The notes under the pieces: generated by a model
Databases searched by the model: none
Told to the model about the DNA's origin: nothing
The model's input: the letters and a program-made list of their open reading frames with translations, nothing else
From: an uncultured Clostridia bacterium
Lineage (GTDB): Bacteria > Bacillota > Clostridia > Oscillospirales > Ruminococcaceae
Direction: 5' to 3'
NCBI GenBank assembly: GCA_937892655.1
Contig: CALBJC010000148.1
Span: 1 to 51,740 of the forward strand
Length of the DNA stretch: 51,740 bases
Made by a program: the position numbers and the translations under genes
Part shown: positions 42,450 through 50,922 of the stretch, piece by piece
Position numbering within the stretch: the first letter of the stretch is position 1
Layout of the letters: the number at the start of each line of letters is the position of its first letter

Positions 42450-44417
42450 ATGAAGATGAAAAACATTTTCGCGCTGAGGCTTATAATTGTCATTTTATCA
42501 GTGTGCGCTGTTGCAGTATCAGCGCTTCTGATGATTTCTGACCCTAAAAATCACATAGTGTGGATCATCTGCTCTTTGTGTATAGCGTCAGTTGTAGCGC
42601 TTTTGGTTGAGGCTGTGATCTCAAGCAAGAATCTGCGTAAGTATATTACTCAGATGGATAAGGAGATAGCGCTTACAGAAAGAGAATCTCTGTATAATTT
42701 CCCGGCACCTGCAATCATCATTGATGACGAAAATGTAATAGTATGGTACAACCGCCTTTTTGAGGATACTATGTATTCTGATAACGAGGCGTACGGCGTA
42801 CATATTACAGATTTAATTGAGGTCGATATCTCAAAAATCTATAGCGAATCGGGCTATATTATCTCTCACGAGGATAAATATTTCAGAGTACTCGGCAAAA
42901 AGCCTACAGAGGATGTAGGGCTTACTATGGTATATTTTGAGGATATTACCGATTATGTTCTCTTAGAGCGTGAGCACAGACTCAGCCATCCTACAGTTTT
43001 GCTTTTGATGGTTGATAACTATGATGACCTTCTCACAAACGCAAAGGAAAGTGAAAAGGCTCACGTTTTGGTTGAAACAGAAAAGCTTCTTGAAGCCTTT
43101 ATGGAGAATACAACAGGCATTTTAAGAAAGCTCTCAAACGACAGATTTGTTGCCGTTTTGGAAGAAAGGCATCTTGCAAAGATCATCGAGGGCAGATTTG
43201 AAATACTCGATAAAGCCCGCTCTATTATGGTAAACGACCGTCTTAACGTTACCCTCTCAATCGGCGTTGGTAAGGGCGCTTCTACTCTTATCGAGTCCGA
43301 GGGGGTTGCCCGTCAGGCACTTGATATGTGCCTTGGTCGTGGTGGTGACCAGGCGGCTGTCAAAACAGAAAACGGCTTTGAATTCTTTGGCGGTGTTTCA
43401 AAGGGTATCGAAAAGCGTACAAAGGTTAAAACAAGAATTATTGCAAACGCTCTTAAGGAGCTTATCGAGGCAGCACCAAATGTTTTAATTATGGGTCATC
43501 AGCTCGGTGACCTTGACAGTATGGGCTCTGCAACTGCGCTTTGCTGTGTAATAAGAAAAATGGGCGTTGTCGCAAACGTTGTTTTCAGAGAAAACAGAAC
43601 GCTTGCAAAGCCACTTACAGATTATATCAAGGAAAACTCTGCTAAGGATTACTATATGTGTCCTGAAAACGCTCTGCCGCTTGTGAGCGCTGATACTCTG
43701 GTTATCATTACCGATACTCACAATCCTGAGTTTTTAGACAGCAGAGAAATTTACGAAAAGGCTTCAAAGGTTGTAGTTATCGACCACCACAGAAAAATGG
43801 TAAACTATATCGATAACGCTGTTATCTTCCACCACGAGCCTTATGCTTCATCCGCTAGTGAAATGGTAGCAGAGCTTATTCAGTATTTCGGTGATGCGGG
43901 TAAAATTCCTGCCCCTGAGGCTGAAGCTTTGCTTGCGGGCATTATGCTCGATACCAAGAATTTTGTTATGAGAACAGGTGTCAGAACATTTGAAGCGGCG
44001 GCATTCTTGAGAAAGCAGGGCGCTGATACTGTAGCTGTAAAATCAATGTTTTCAAACTCAGCAGAAACCTATCAGGAAAAGAGCAAGCTTATCACAAACG
44101 CAGGCATTTACAAGGAATGTGCTATTGCGGGTGTCAAGTCAAATGCAGAGGTTATGCGTATTGCCGCACCTCAGGCGGCTGACGAGCTTTTGGGTATAAG
44201 CGGCGTCAAGGCGTCATTTGTATTATATGAATCAAATGGCACAACATCAATTTCAGCACGTTCAATGGGTAGCTTCAATGTTCAGCTTATTATGGAAGCG
44301 CTCGGCGGCGGCGGTCATCAGACTATGGCGGGCGCACAGCTTGCCTGTCCGCTTGCAGAGGCAACTGAGAAGCTTGAAGCGGCAATTGATGATTTTTTGA
44401 ATAATTCTAATATGTAA
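42450..44417 (+). CDS. gdpP: GdpP-like c-di-AMP phosphodiesterase (DHH family)
   Basis: 655 residues: two membrane helices (about 7-58), a PAS-like domain (about 75-170), a degenerate GGDEF domain (about 175-310), then a DHH-DHHA1 phosphodiesterase (about 335-650). Catalytic motifs are GHQLGDLDSMGS near 345, ITDTHNPE, VIDHHRK near 443 and the C-terminal GGGGHQTMAGAQ. GdpP cleaves c-di-AMP and so controls potassium and osmotic balance. The order rnj-region, gdpP, rplI, dnaB is the usual Firmicutes arrangement for gdpP. The AAAGGAGG ribosome site is at 42431. Confidence 0.94.
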   Translation: MKMKNIFALRLIIVILSVCAVAVSALLMISDPKNHIVWIICSLCIASVVALLVEAVISSKNLRKYITQMDKEIALTERESLYNFPAPAIIIDDENVIVWYNRLFEDTMYSDNEAYGVHITDLIEVDISKIYSESGYIISHEDKYFRVLGKKPTEDVGLTMVYFEDITDYVLLEREHRLSHPTVLLLMVDNYDDLLTNAKESEKAHVLVETEKLLEAFMENTTGILRKLSNDRFVAVLEERHLAKIIEGRFEILDKARSIMVNDRLNVTLSIGVGKGASTLIESEGVARQALDMCLGRGGDQAAVKTENGFEFFGGVSKGIEKRTKVKTRIIANALKELIEAAPNVLIMGHQLGDLDSMGSATALCCVIRKMGVVANVVFRENRTLAKPLTDYIKENSAKDYYMCPENALPLVSADTLVIITDTHNPEFLDSREIYEKASKVVVIDHHRKMVNYIDNAVIFHHEPYASSASEMVAELIQYFGDAGKIPAPEAEALLAGIMLDTKNFVMRTGVRTFEAAAFLRKQGADTVAVKSMFSNSAETYQEKSKLITNAGIYKECAIAGVKSNAEVMRIAAPQAADELLGISGVKASFVLYESNGTTSISARSMGSFNVQLIMEALGGGGHQTMAGAQLACPLAEATEKLEAAIDDFLNNSNM

Positions 44418-44458
44418 TAATGTAAAACATTAAATATGAAAAAGTGAGGTAGAATAAA

Positions 44459-44905
44459 ATGAAGGTTATTTTATTAAAGGATGTTAAGGGCTCAGGTAAG
44501 GCTGGCGATATTTTAAACGTAGCTGACGGCTATGCAAGAAACAGCCTTCTTCCAAAGGGGCTTGCAGTAGAAGCAACAGCAAAGAATTTAAACGAGCTTG
44601 CAGGCAAGAAATCATCTGAACAGCACAAGCTCGATGTTGCAAAGGCAGACGCTGAAGCTGCAGCCAAGGCAATCGGTGACAAGACAGTTGTTATAAAGGC
44701 AAAGGCAGGTCAGGGCGGTAAGCTCTTTGGCTCTGTTACAGCTTCAAATATTGCTGACGCTATCAAGGCTCAGCTTGGCAGCGATGTTGACAAGAAAAAG
44801 ATTTCACTTAAAAATGATATCAAGGCATTCGGTGATTTTTCTTGCGAAATCCGCTTTACTCAGGGCGTTACATGTAAGCTCAACGTAAGCGTTGTAGAAG
44901 AATAA
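44459..44905 (+). CDS. rplI: 50S ribosomal protein L9
   Basis: 148 residues, standard length. The N-terminal rRNA-binding domain reads MKVILLKDVKGSGKAGDILN and GYARNSLLPKGLA; an Ala/Lys-rich helix links it to the C-terminal domain (GKLFGSVTASNIADAIKAQL). Spacing and orientation with gdpP and dnaB match the conserved cluster. Confidence 0.98.
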   Translation: MKVILLKDVKGSGKAGDILNVADGYARNSLLPKGLAVEATAKNLNELAGKKSSEQHKLDVAKADAEAAAKAIGDKTVVIKAKAGQGGKLFGSVTASNIADAIKAQLGSDVDKKKISLKNDIKAFGDFSCEIRFTQGVTCKLNVSVVEE

Positions 44906-44932
44906 GATTTTAAAATTTTGGGGAGAAAGGCT

Positions 44933-46294
44933 ATGGATTACACACCACAGAATGAAAATTTATCGCTTGGTAACCAGCTGCCGTTCAGCTTAGAGGCTGA
45001 ACAGACGGTTCTGGGCGCTATGCTCTTGAATCCTGATACTCTCCCTGTTGTAATGGAGTATCTCAAGGCAGACAGCTTTTACCGTCCACAGCATAAGGAG
45101 CTTTTTTCAATCATCATCCGTATGTTTTCAAACGGTAAAACTGCCGACCTTATCACAGTTATAAATGAGGCTGTAAACGCAGGCGTTTTTGAAACCTCTG
45201 CAATGGCAAAAACATACCTAAAGGGTATCTGCGAGAGCGTTCCTGCAACCTCAAATATCGCAAGCTACTGTAAGATCGTTGAAGAAAAGTATCTTTTACG
45301 TTCACTTATCGGCGTTGCAAACGAGATTATCGAAAACGCTCAGAACGGTCATGAAGAAGCGAGAGTTATCTTAGATAGCGCTGAGCAGAAGATCTACGAT
45401 ATCCGTCAGGGCAGAGAGATTTCGGGCTTAACTCGTATTGATGACGTAATTTTAGAGTCATTTGAGCGCTTAGAGCGCATTTCGGGCGCTGATAAGGAGC
45501 AGTATCTCGGCTCAAAAACAGGCTTTTCACAGATCGATAACGTAACGGGCGGTCTTAATAATTCAGACCTTTTGATTTTAGCGGCCCGTCCTGGTATGGG
45601 TAAGTCAGCGTTTGCTCTAAACGTTGCGGTAAATACCTGCAAGATTACAAAAAAGTCTGTTGTTATCTTCTCTCTTGAAATGGGTAAAGAACAACTTGTA
45701 ACCCGTATGCTCTCATCAGAAGCGCTTGTAAATAACACAACGCTCAGAAACGGCAGAATCTCAAGTGAAGACTGGTCAAAGCTTGCCCGTGGCGCTGAAA
45801 CGCTGTCAGGCTTACCTATCTATCTTGATGATACAGCGGGCGTAAACGTTCCGCAGATGAAAGCAAAGCTCAGAAGAGTCAAAAACTTAGGCTTTGTAGT
45901 TATCGACTACTTACAGCTTATGGAAGGCTCAAAAAAGAGCCAGGCAAACAGAGTTGCCGAGGTTTCTGAAATTACCCGACAACTCAAGCTTATGGCAAAG
46001 GAGCTCAACGTTCCTGTTATGACTCTGTCACAGCTCAACCGTGGCGCTGAAGGCAGAACTGACCACAGACCTATGCTTTCAGACCTCAGAGAATCAGGTT
46101 CTATCGAGCAGGATGCTGATATTATTATGTTTTTATACCGCGATGGCTATTACAATAAAGAGAATGCTGACCAGTCGCTTTCTGAATGTATTATCGCCAA
46201 AAACCGTCATGGCGAGGTCGGTAAGATAAACCTTGCGTGGAACGGCGAGTATACGCTGTTTAGAAGTCTTGAAGGAGTGCGCCATGAAGACTAA
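44933..46294 (+). CDS. dnaB: replicative DNA helicase DnaB
   Basis: 453 residues. N-terminal domain (SLEAEQTVLGAMLLNPD), linker, then the RecA-like domain with Walker A ARPGMGKSAFA near 218, VIDYLQLM (Walker B) near 323, and the family motif LSQLNRGAEGRTDHRPMLSD. It unwinds DNA ahead of the replisome. ATG 44933 follows GGGGAGAAAGG; the in-frame TTG at 44918 coincides with that site. Its end overlaps tilS by 11 bases. Confidence 0.97.
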   Translation: MDYTPQNENLSLGNQLPFSLEAEQTVLGAMLLNPDTLPVVMEYLKADSFYRPQHKELFSIIIRMFSNGKTADLITVINEAVNAGVFETSAMAKTYLKGICESVPATSNIASYCKIVEEKYLLRSLIGVANEIIENAQNGHEEARVILDSAEQKIYDIRQGREISGLTRIDDVILESFERLERISGADKEQYLGSKTGFSQIDNVTGGLNNSDLLILAARPGMGKSAFALNVAVNTCKITKKSVVIFSLEMGKEQLVTRMLSSEALVNNTTLRNGRISSEDWSKLARGAETLSGLPIYLDDTAGVNVPQMKAKLRRVKNLGFVVIDYLQLMEGSKKSQANRVAEVSEITRQLKLMAKELNVPVMTLSQLNRGAEGRTDHRPMLSDLRESGSIEQDADIIMFLYRDGYYNKENADQSLSECIIAKNRHGEVGKINLAWNGEYTLFRSLEGVRHED

Positions 46295-47615
46295 GGTATC
46301 AAAAACCATCAGCGATTACGGCTTATTGAAAAATGGCGAGAGGGTACTTGTAGGCTTATCAGGAGGCGCTGATTCAACAGCGCTTCTTTTGGTTTTAAAA
46401 GAACTGGGCTACAAGGTGAGCGCTATCCACATAAACCATAATCTGCGTGGTGAAGAAGCAAAGCGTGATGAAGCGTTCTGCAAAGAGCTTTGTGAAAAAA
46501 TGGGTATCCCGTTTGAAGCAGTAAGCGTTGATGTTAAAGAGTATGCAGCCAAAAATTCTCTCAGCGTTGAAACTGCCGCAAGAGAACTGCGATACAATGC
46601 ATTTTCACAATCTATGCAAAAAAACGGTATACGCATTCTGGCAACTGCGCATCATGCACAGGATAATTTAGAAACTGCACTTTTGAACTTAACAAGAGGC
46701 ACTGCCTTAAAAGGCATCTGCGGTATTCCGATTGCAAGAGGGAATATCGTAAGGCCTCTTTTATACTGCACAAGGCAGGAAATTGAAAATTATCTTTCAA
46801 AAGAAAATCAGCCTTTTGTTGTGGACAGCACAAATCTTGATGATGTCTGCGCCAGAAACAAAATAAGGCTTAGTGTCTTGCCCGTTCTTTCGAGCATAAA
46901 TTCAGCGTATGCTGAAAACTTTACAAAAACATCTCAGATTCTGCGTGATGAAGAGGATTTTCTGTCCCTTTGTGCGCATGAGGCGCTTGCAAGGGCTACA
47001 AAAAATGATAGTATCGATTTATTCTCCCTGCGCCGTGAGCATACTGCTGTTGCAAGAAGGGCAGTAGCAAAGTTTTTGGAGAAAAACGAAATCGAGGTAA
47101 ATTCAGACCTTGTTATGAGTATCGTTTCAATCTTCCGTGACGGCAAGATAAACGTAAAAGAGGATACCTTTGTAGTTGTAAAAGACTGGCTTATGACAAT
47201 AGAGCATACAAAAGAAGAGGTTAAAGAGGTTGAGTTTTCTGCACAGCCTGACAATACCTACGACTTTTTTGAAAAGAGAATAAGCCTTGACATAATCGAC
47301 ACAACAAATGAAGATGCGAATGTTCATACAAAGTTTACAAAAAGGTGTCTGGATTATGATAAAATAAAAGGTGAAATTTTTATAAGAAACCGCAGAAACG
47401 GTGACAAGGTAGAGCTTGTTTCAAGAGGGTTTGAAAGTAAGCTCAAAAAGCTGTTCTGGGGCGATATCCCGCCTTGTGAGCGTGATAAAACGGTCATTTT
47501 GTGTGACAATGAGGGCATTGTATTTGTAGAAGGTTACGGCGCGGCGCAAAGAGTTTGTGTTGACTCTGATACCTGCAATATGCTTATTGTGACGATTGAC
47601 AGAAAGGATGTTTAA
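46284..47615 (+). CDS. tilS: tRNA(Ile)-lysidine synthase TilS
   Basis: 443 residues. The N-terminal PP-loop ATPase shows GLSGGADSTALLL near residue 26 and HHAQDNLETALLNLTRG near 122; RNKIRLSVLPVL belongs to the TilS core, and a TilS_C domain (FESKLKKLFWGDIPPCERDK) closes the protein. It converts the wobble C of AUA-decoding tRNA-Ile to lysidine. Start ATG 46284 has GAAGGAG 7 bases upstream, inside dnaB. tilS-hpt-ftsH is a conserved Firmicutes cluster. Confidence 0.96.
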   Translation: MKTKVSKTISDYGLLKNGERVLVGLSGGADSTALLLVLKELGYKVSAIHINHNLRGEEAKRDEAFCKELCEKMGIPFEAVSVDVKEYAAKNSLSVETAARELRYNAFSQSMQKNGIRILATAHHAQDNLETALLNLTRGTALKGICGIPIARGNIVRPLLYCTRQEIENYLSKENQPFVVDSTNLDDVCARNKIRLSVLPVLSSINSAYAENFTKTSQILRDEEDFLSLCAHEALARATKNDSIDLFSLRREHTAVARRAVAKFLEKNEIEVNSDLVMSIVSIFRDGKINVKEDTFVVVKDWLMTIEHTKEEVKEVEFSAQPDNTYDFFEKRISLDIIDTTNEDANVHTKFTKRCLDYDKIKGEIFIRNRRNGDKVELVSRGFESKLKKLFWGDIPPCERDKTVILCDNEGIVFVEGYGAAQRVCVDSDTCNMLIVTIDRKDV

Positions 47616-47616
47616 A

Positions 47617-48144
47617 TTGGCTAACATCAGAGTTATGATACCAGAAGAAGAAATCAAAGCTATGGTCAAAAAAATCGGTCAGCAGATTACCGATGAATAT
47701 AAAGAGCTCATAAAGGATGCGCCTTTGATGATCATAGGCGTTTTGAAGGGCGCTTACATCTTTATGTCAGACCTTGTAAGAGCGATTGACCTGCCGATTC
47801 AGATGGATTTTATCCAGGCTTCAAGCTATATTGGTACTGAGAGCTCAGGTTTTGTAAACATTACAAAAAATGTTGATATTTCGGTTGAAGGTAAGCATAT
47901 TATTATTGTTGAAGATATTTTAGATACAGGCAGAACCTTAAACGCTATCAAGACAGCTATGCTTGCGCAGAATGCAAAGAGCGTTAAGATTGCGGCATTT
48001 TTAGATAAGCCTGCAAGAAGAAAGGTGCAGATCGATGCTGATTACTGCTGCTGTCAGATTCCTGACAACTTTGTGGTAGGCTACGGTCTTGACTATGATG
48101 AGGATTACAGACAGCTTCCATATGTCGGCATTGTTGAGCTGTAA
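47617..48144 (+). CDS. hpt: hypoxanthine phosphoribosyltransferase
   Basis: 175 residues. The PRPP-binding motif IIIVEDILDTGRTL near 95-110 and the earlier GVLKGAYIFMSDL are typical of bacterial HPRT. It salvages hypoxanthine (and often guanine) to IMP/GMP. TTG 47617, 8 bases after AAAGGA and directly behind the tilS stop, gives the usual N-terminus; ATG 47608 overlaps the ribosome site. Confidence 0.95.
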   Translation: MANIRVMIPEEEIKAMVKKIGQQITDEYKELIKDAPLMIIGVLKGAYIFMSDLVRAIDLPIQMDFIQASSYIGTESSGFVNITKNVDISVEGKHIIIVEDILDTGRTLNAIKTAMLAQNAKSVKIAAFLDKPARRKVQIDADYCCCQIPDNFVVGYGLDYDEDYRQLPYVGIVEL

Positions 48145-48211
48145 TTTAACTATTATTTAAGTATATAATTTATAATTTTATAGAAAAAAGAGCAAAAAGG
48201 AGCGTGATACT

Positions 48212-50227
48212 TTGAAAAAGGGTAAAAGCCTTTTAGTGTATCTTCTCGTTGCGGGCATAATCGTCTTCTCGATGGTTTATATGCTCGGCCACCTCGGCGG
48301 CAACGGGGATGACTATCAGTATTCACAGATTATGAAATACTTTGATGACCTTAAGGTATCAGAGTTTGAGCTTGATTTAGGTACAGGCAAGATCGAGATG
48401 ACAGTCGACGGCGTAGATGAGCCTATCGACTATAAGGTACCTAACGTATCAGTATTTGTAGGTGAGCTTTTCAACGATAACTATAACTATCGTGATGCAT
48501 ATAACGCGGCTCATCCTGATGCGCCTGTAAAGTATAATCTTTTAGAGATAAAGGATAACAGTATGTGGGTTTCACTTATCCCGCAGATTATCCTGCTTGT
48601 AATTATGGTAGCGCTTTTCTTCTTTATGATGCGCTCTGCTACAGGCGGCTCAAAGATGAACAATTTCGGCAAGGCAAATGCCAAAAACCACCTTCAGTCA
48701 GGCAAAAAGGCTACATTTGATGATGTAGCGGGCGCTGACGAGGAAAAGGAAGAATTAAAGGAAATCGTAGACTTCCTCAAAAATCCAAAGAAGTATAATG
48801 AAATCGGTGCTCGTATCCCTAAGGGTGTATTGCTTTTAGGCCCTCCGGGTACAGGTAAAACCTTACTTGCAAGAGCGGTTGCTGGTGAAGCAGGCGTTCC
48901 GTTCTACTCAATCTCAGGTTCAGACTTCGTTGAAATGTTTGTCGGCGTTGGTGCTTCCCGTGTAAGAGATTTGTTTGAGCAGGCTAAGAAAAACCCTGCG
49001 GCAATCATCTTTATCGATGAAATTGACGCTGTGGGCAGACACAGAGGCGCTGGCCTTGGCGGCGGTCACGATGAACGTGAGCAGACCTTGAATCAGCTGC
49101 TCGTTGAAATGGACGGCTTTGACGGCAATCAGGGTATCATCGTTATGGCGGCAACAAACCGTCGTGATATCTTAGACCCGGCGCTCTTACGTCCTGGCAG
49201 ATTTGACAGACAGATTTTAGTTTCATACCCTGATGTAAAGGGCAGAGAAGAGATATTAAAGGTTCATACACGTGGTAAGCCTTTGGCTCCTGATGTAAGC
49301 TTAGAGACTATTGCAAAGTCAACAGTAGGCTTTACAGGTGCTGACCTTGAAAACCTTGTAAACGAGGCTTCACTCCTCGCTGCAAGACGCAACAAAAAGG
49401 CTATTACAAAGGCCGATATGGAAGAAGCGTCAATCAAGGTTATCGCAGGCCCTGAAAAGAAATCAAAGGTTGTTACAGAGGCTGAAAAGAAGCTTACTGC
49501 CTACCACGAAGGCGGTCACGCTATCTGTACCTACTACTGCGATAAGCATGATAAGGTGCATCAGGTATCTATCATCCCTCGTGGTCACGCAGGCGGCTTT
49601 ACAATGAGCTTACCTGAAAAGGATAAAACATACGTTTCAAGAAGCGAAATGAAGAATAACATCGTAACTCTCCTCGGCGGTAGAGTTGCAGAAAAGATTA
49701 TTCTCGATGATATCTCAACAGGTGCTTCAAATGACCTTGAGCGTGCAACAAATATTGCAAGAAGTATGGTTACAAGATACGGCTTCTCTGAAAAGCTCGG
49801 CCCTGTTGTTTACGGTCAGGATGACCATGAGGTATTCTTAGGCAGAGATTTCTCATCAAACCGCAATTACTCAGAAAATGTTGCGGCTGAGATAGACAGC
49901 GAAATCAGAACTATCATTGAAGATGCATTCACAAAGGCAGAAGACGTTTTGACAGAGCATATCGATGAGCTTCACAGAATTGCAAAGTACCTGATGATTC
50001 ATGAAAAGATCGACGGTGCAGACTTTGAGAAGCTTATGAAAAACGAGCTTGACCCTTCAGTTTATGAAGATAAAAAGGATGAAGCTGATAAAACAGTAAC
50101 TACTCAAACAGTAGAAACTACAGAGTCAGAAACCTTTGAAGAAACTAAAAGCTTCGAGGAAACTAAAAGCTTCGAAGAAACTAAAAGCTTCGAAGAAGCT
50201 TTGGAGAACTCAGAAAGCGAAGAATAA
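48212..50227 (+). CDS. ftsH: ATP-dependent zinc metalloprotease FtsH
   Basis: 671 residues. Two membrane helices (about 8-28 and 118-138) bracket an extracytoplasmic domain. AAA motifs: Walker A GPPGTGKT near 210, Walker B AIIFIDEIDA near 266, arginine-finger region LRPGRFDRQ. The protease site is HEGGH near 432 (HExxH). FtsH degrades misfolded membrane proteins and some regulators. TTG start has AAAAAGGAG 9 bases upstream. The C-terminal tail is very acidic with three FEETKS repeats. A terminator follows. Confidence 0.97.
   Translation: MKKGKSLLVYLLVAGIIVFSMVYMLGHLGGNGDDYQYSQIMKYFDDLKVSEFELDLGTGKIEMTVDGVDEPIDYKVPNVSVFVGELFNDNYNYRDAYNAAHPDAPVKYNLLEIKDNSMWVSLIPQIILLVIMVALFFFMMRSATGGSKMNNFGKANAKNHLQSGKKATFDDVAGADEEKEELKEIVDFLKNPKKYNEIGARIPKGVLLLGPPGTGKTLLARAVAGEAGVPFYSISGSDFVEMFVGVGASRVRDLFEQAKKNPAAIIFIDEIDAVGRHRGAGLGGGHDEREQTLNQLLVEMDGFDGNQGIIVMAATNRRDILDPALLRPGRFDRQILVSYPDVKGREEILKVHTRGKPLAPDVSLETIAKSTVGFTGADLENLVNEASLLAARRNKKAITKADMEEASIKVIAGPEKKSKVVTEAEKKLTAYHEGGHAICTYYCDKHDKVHQVSIIPRGHAGGFTMSLPEKDKTYVSRSEMKNNIVTLLGGRVAEKIILDDISTGASNDLERATNIARSMVTRYGFSEKLGPVVYGQDDHEVFLGRDFSSNRNYSENVAAEIDSEIRTIIEDAFTKAEDVLTEHIDELHRIAKYLMIHEKIDGADFEKLMKNELDPSVYEDKKDEADKTVTTQTVETTESETFEETKSFEETKSFEETKSFEEALENSESEE
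50135..50197 (+). repeat. 18-base tandem repeat in the 3' end of ftsH
   Basis: Three in-frame copies encode FEETKS (starting at 50135, 50153 and 50171), with a partial fourth at 50189. Copies differ at one or two bases. They lengthen the acidic C-terminal tail of FtsH. Confidence 0.85.
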
Positions 50228-50239
50228 TGAATAATTAAA

Positions 50240-50270
50240 AATAAAAGCGGACATTTAGTCCGCTTTTATT
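50240..50270 (+). terminator. intrinsic terminator after ftsH
   Basis: AATAAAAGCGGAC pairs with GTCCGCTTTTATT over 13 bases around an ATTTA loop, ending the ftsH unit. Confidence 0.9.
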
Positions 50271-50293
50271 ACATAAGAAACGAGGAGTTAAAA

Positions 50294-50872
50294 ATGGCAA
50301 AGAATAAAAAGCTCATTATCATAATAGCGAGCGTTTTTGTGCTGGCTTTACTTGTAGTGGGTATAATCATTTTCTTTATGGATAAGGATGATAAGCCAGA
50401 GGAAATAGAATATGATGTATATGACGCTGTACCGCAGGAGTTTGTTGAAAGCTATGTTTCAATGCTCGAGCAAAGAAGCGGCGCTGACTTTTTGGCGATA
50501 AATCCTGACGGCTACTATGAAGGGCTTTATGACAGTCACGAAAGCCTGCAGAAGGGCTTTTCATCAGCAGAAGATCTCGCTGTAAGAATTATGCTCGATT
50601 ATGATTTTTACAAAGAGTGCGGCGAGCCTGTAGAGATCACCTACGAAATTTTAGAGAGTAAAGAGGTTACAAACGAACCTGGTAAAACAGAGGGCACAAC
50701 TTTACTAGAGCAGATAAAAGGCTCATTTGAAGAGGATGGCTATACTCTTAAAACCAATCAGATTTTCTTTGTAAACTTAAAGCTTTCAATCTCGGGTGAA
50801 AACGGTCAGGCAGAGGATGAACATAAATTCTACTGCTGTAATATTCCTGGCGAGGGCTGGACACTTGTATAA
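50294..50872 (+). CDS. membrane-anchored protein of unknown function
   Basis: 192 residues. A Lys-rich start and membrane helix (about 6-28, IIIIASVFVLALLVVGIIIF) precede an acidic extracytoplasmic domain (about 35-192) with no recognised family; it ends in YCCNIPGEGWTLV. The alternating strand pattern (VEITYEILESKEV, QIFFVNLKLSISG) suggests a small NTF2-like or lipoprotein-type fold, which is a guess. CGAGGAG lies before the ATG. Terminators on both sides make it a single-gene unit. Confidence 0.75.
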   Translation: MAKNKKLIIIIASVFVLALLVVGIIIFFMDKDDKPEEIEYDVYDAVPQEFVESYVSMLEQRSGADFLAINPDGYYEGLYDSHESLQKGFSSAEDLAVRIMLDYDFYKECGEPVEITYEILESKEVTNEPGKTEGTTLLEQIKGSFEEDGYTLKTNQIFFVNLKLSISGENGQAEDEHKFYCCNIPGEGWTLV

Positions 50873-50881
50873 TATAAAAAC

Positions 50882-50908
50882 AAAAAGCAGGCATAAGCCT
50901 GCTTTTTT
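50882..50908. terminator. bidirectional terminator
   Basis: AAAAAGCAGGC and GCCTGCTTTTT form an 11-base-pair stem with an ATAA loop between two converging genes. Confidence 0.92.
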
Positions 50909-50922
50909 ATTTATGTCTGTAA

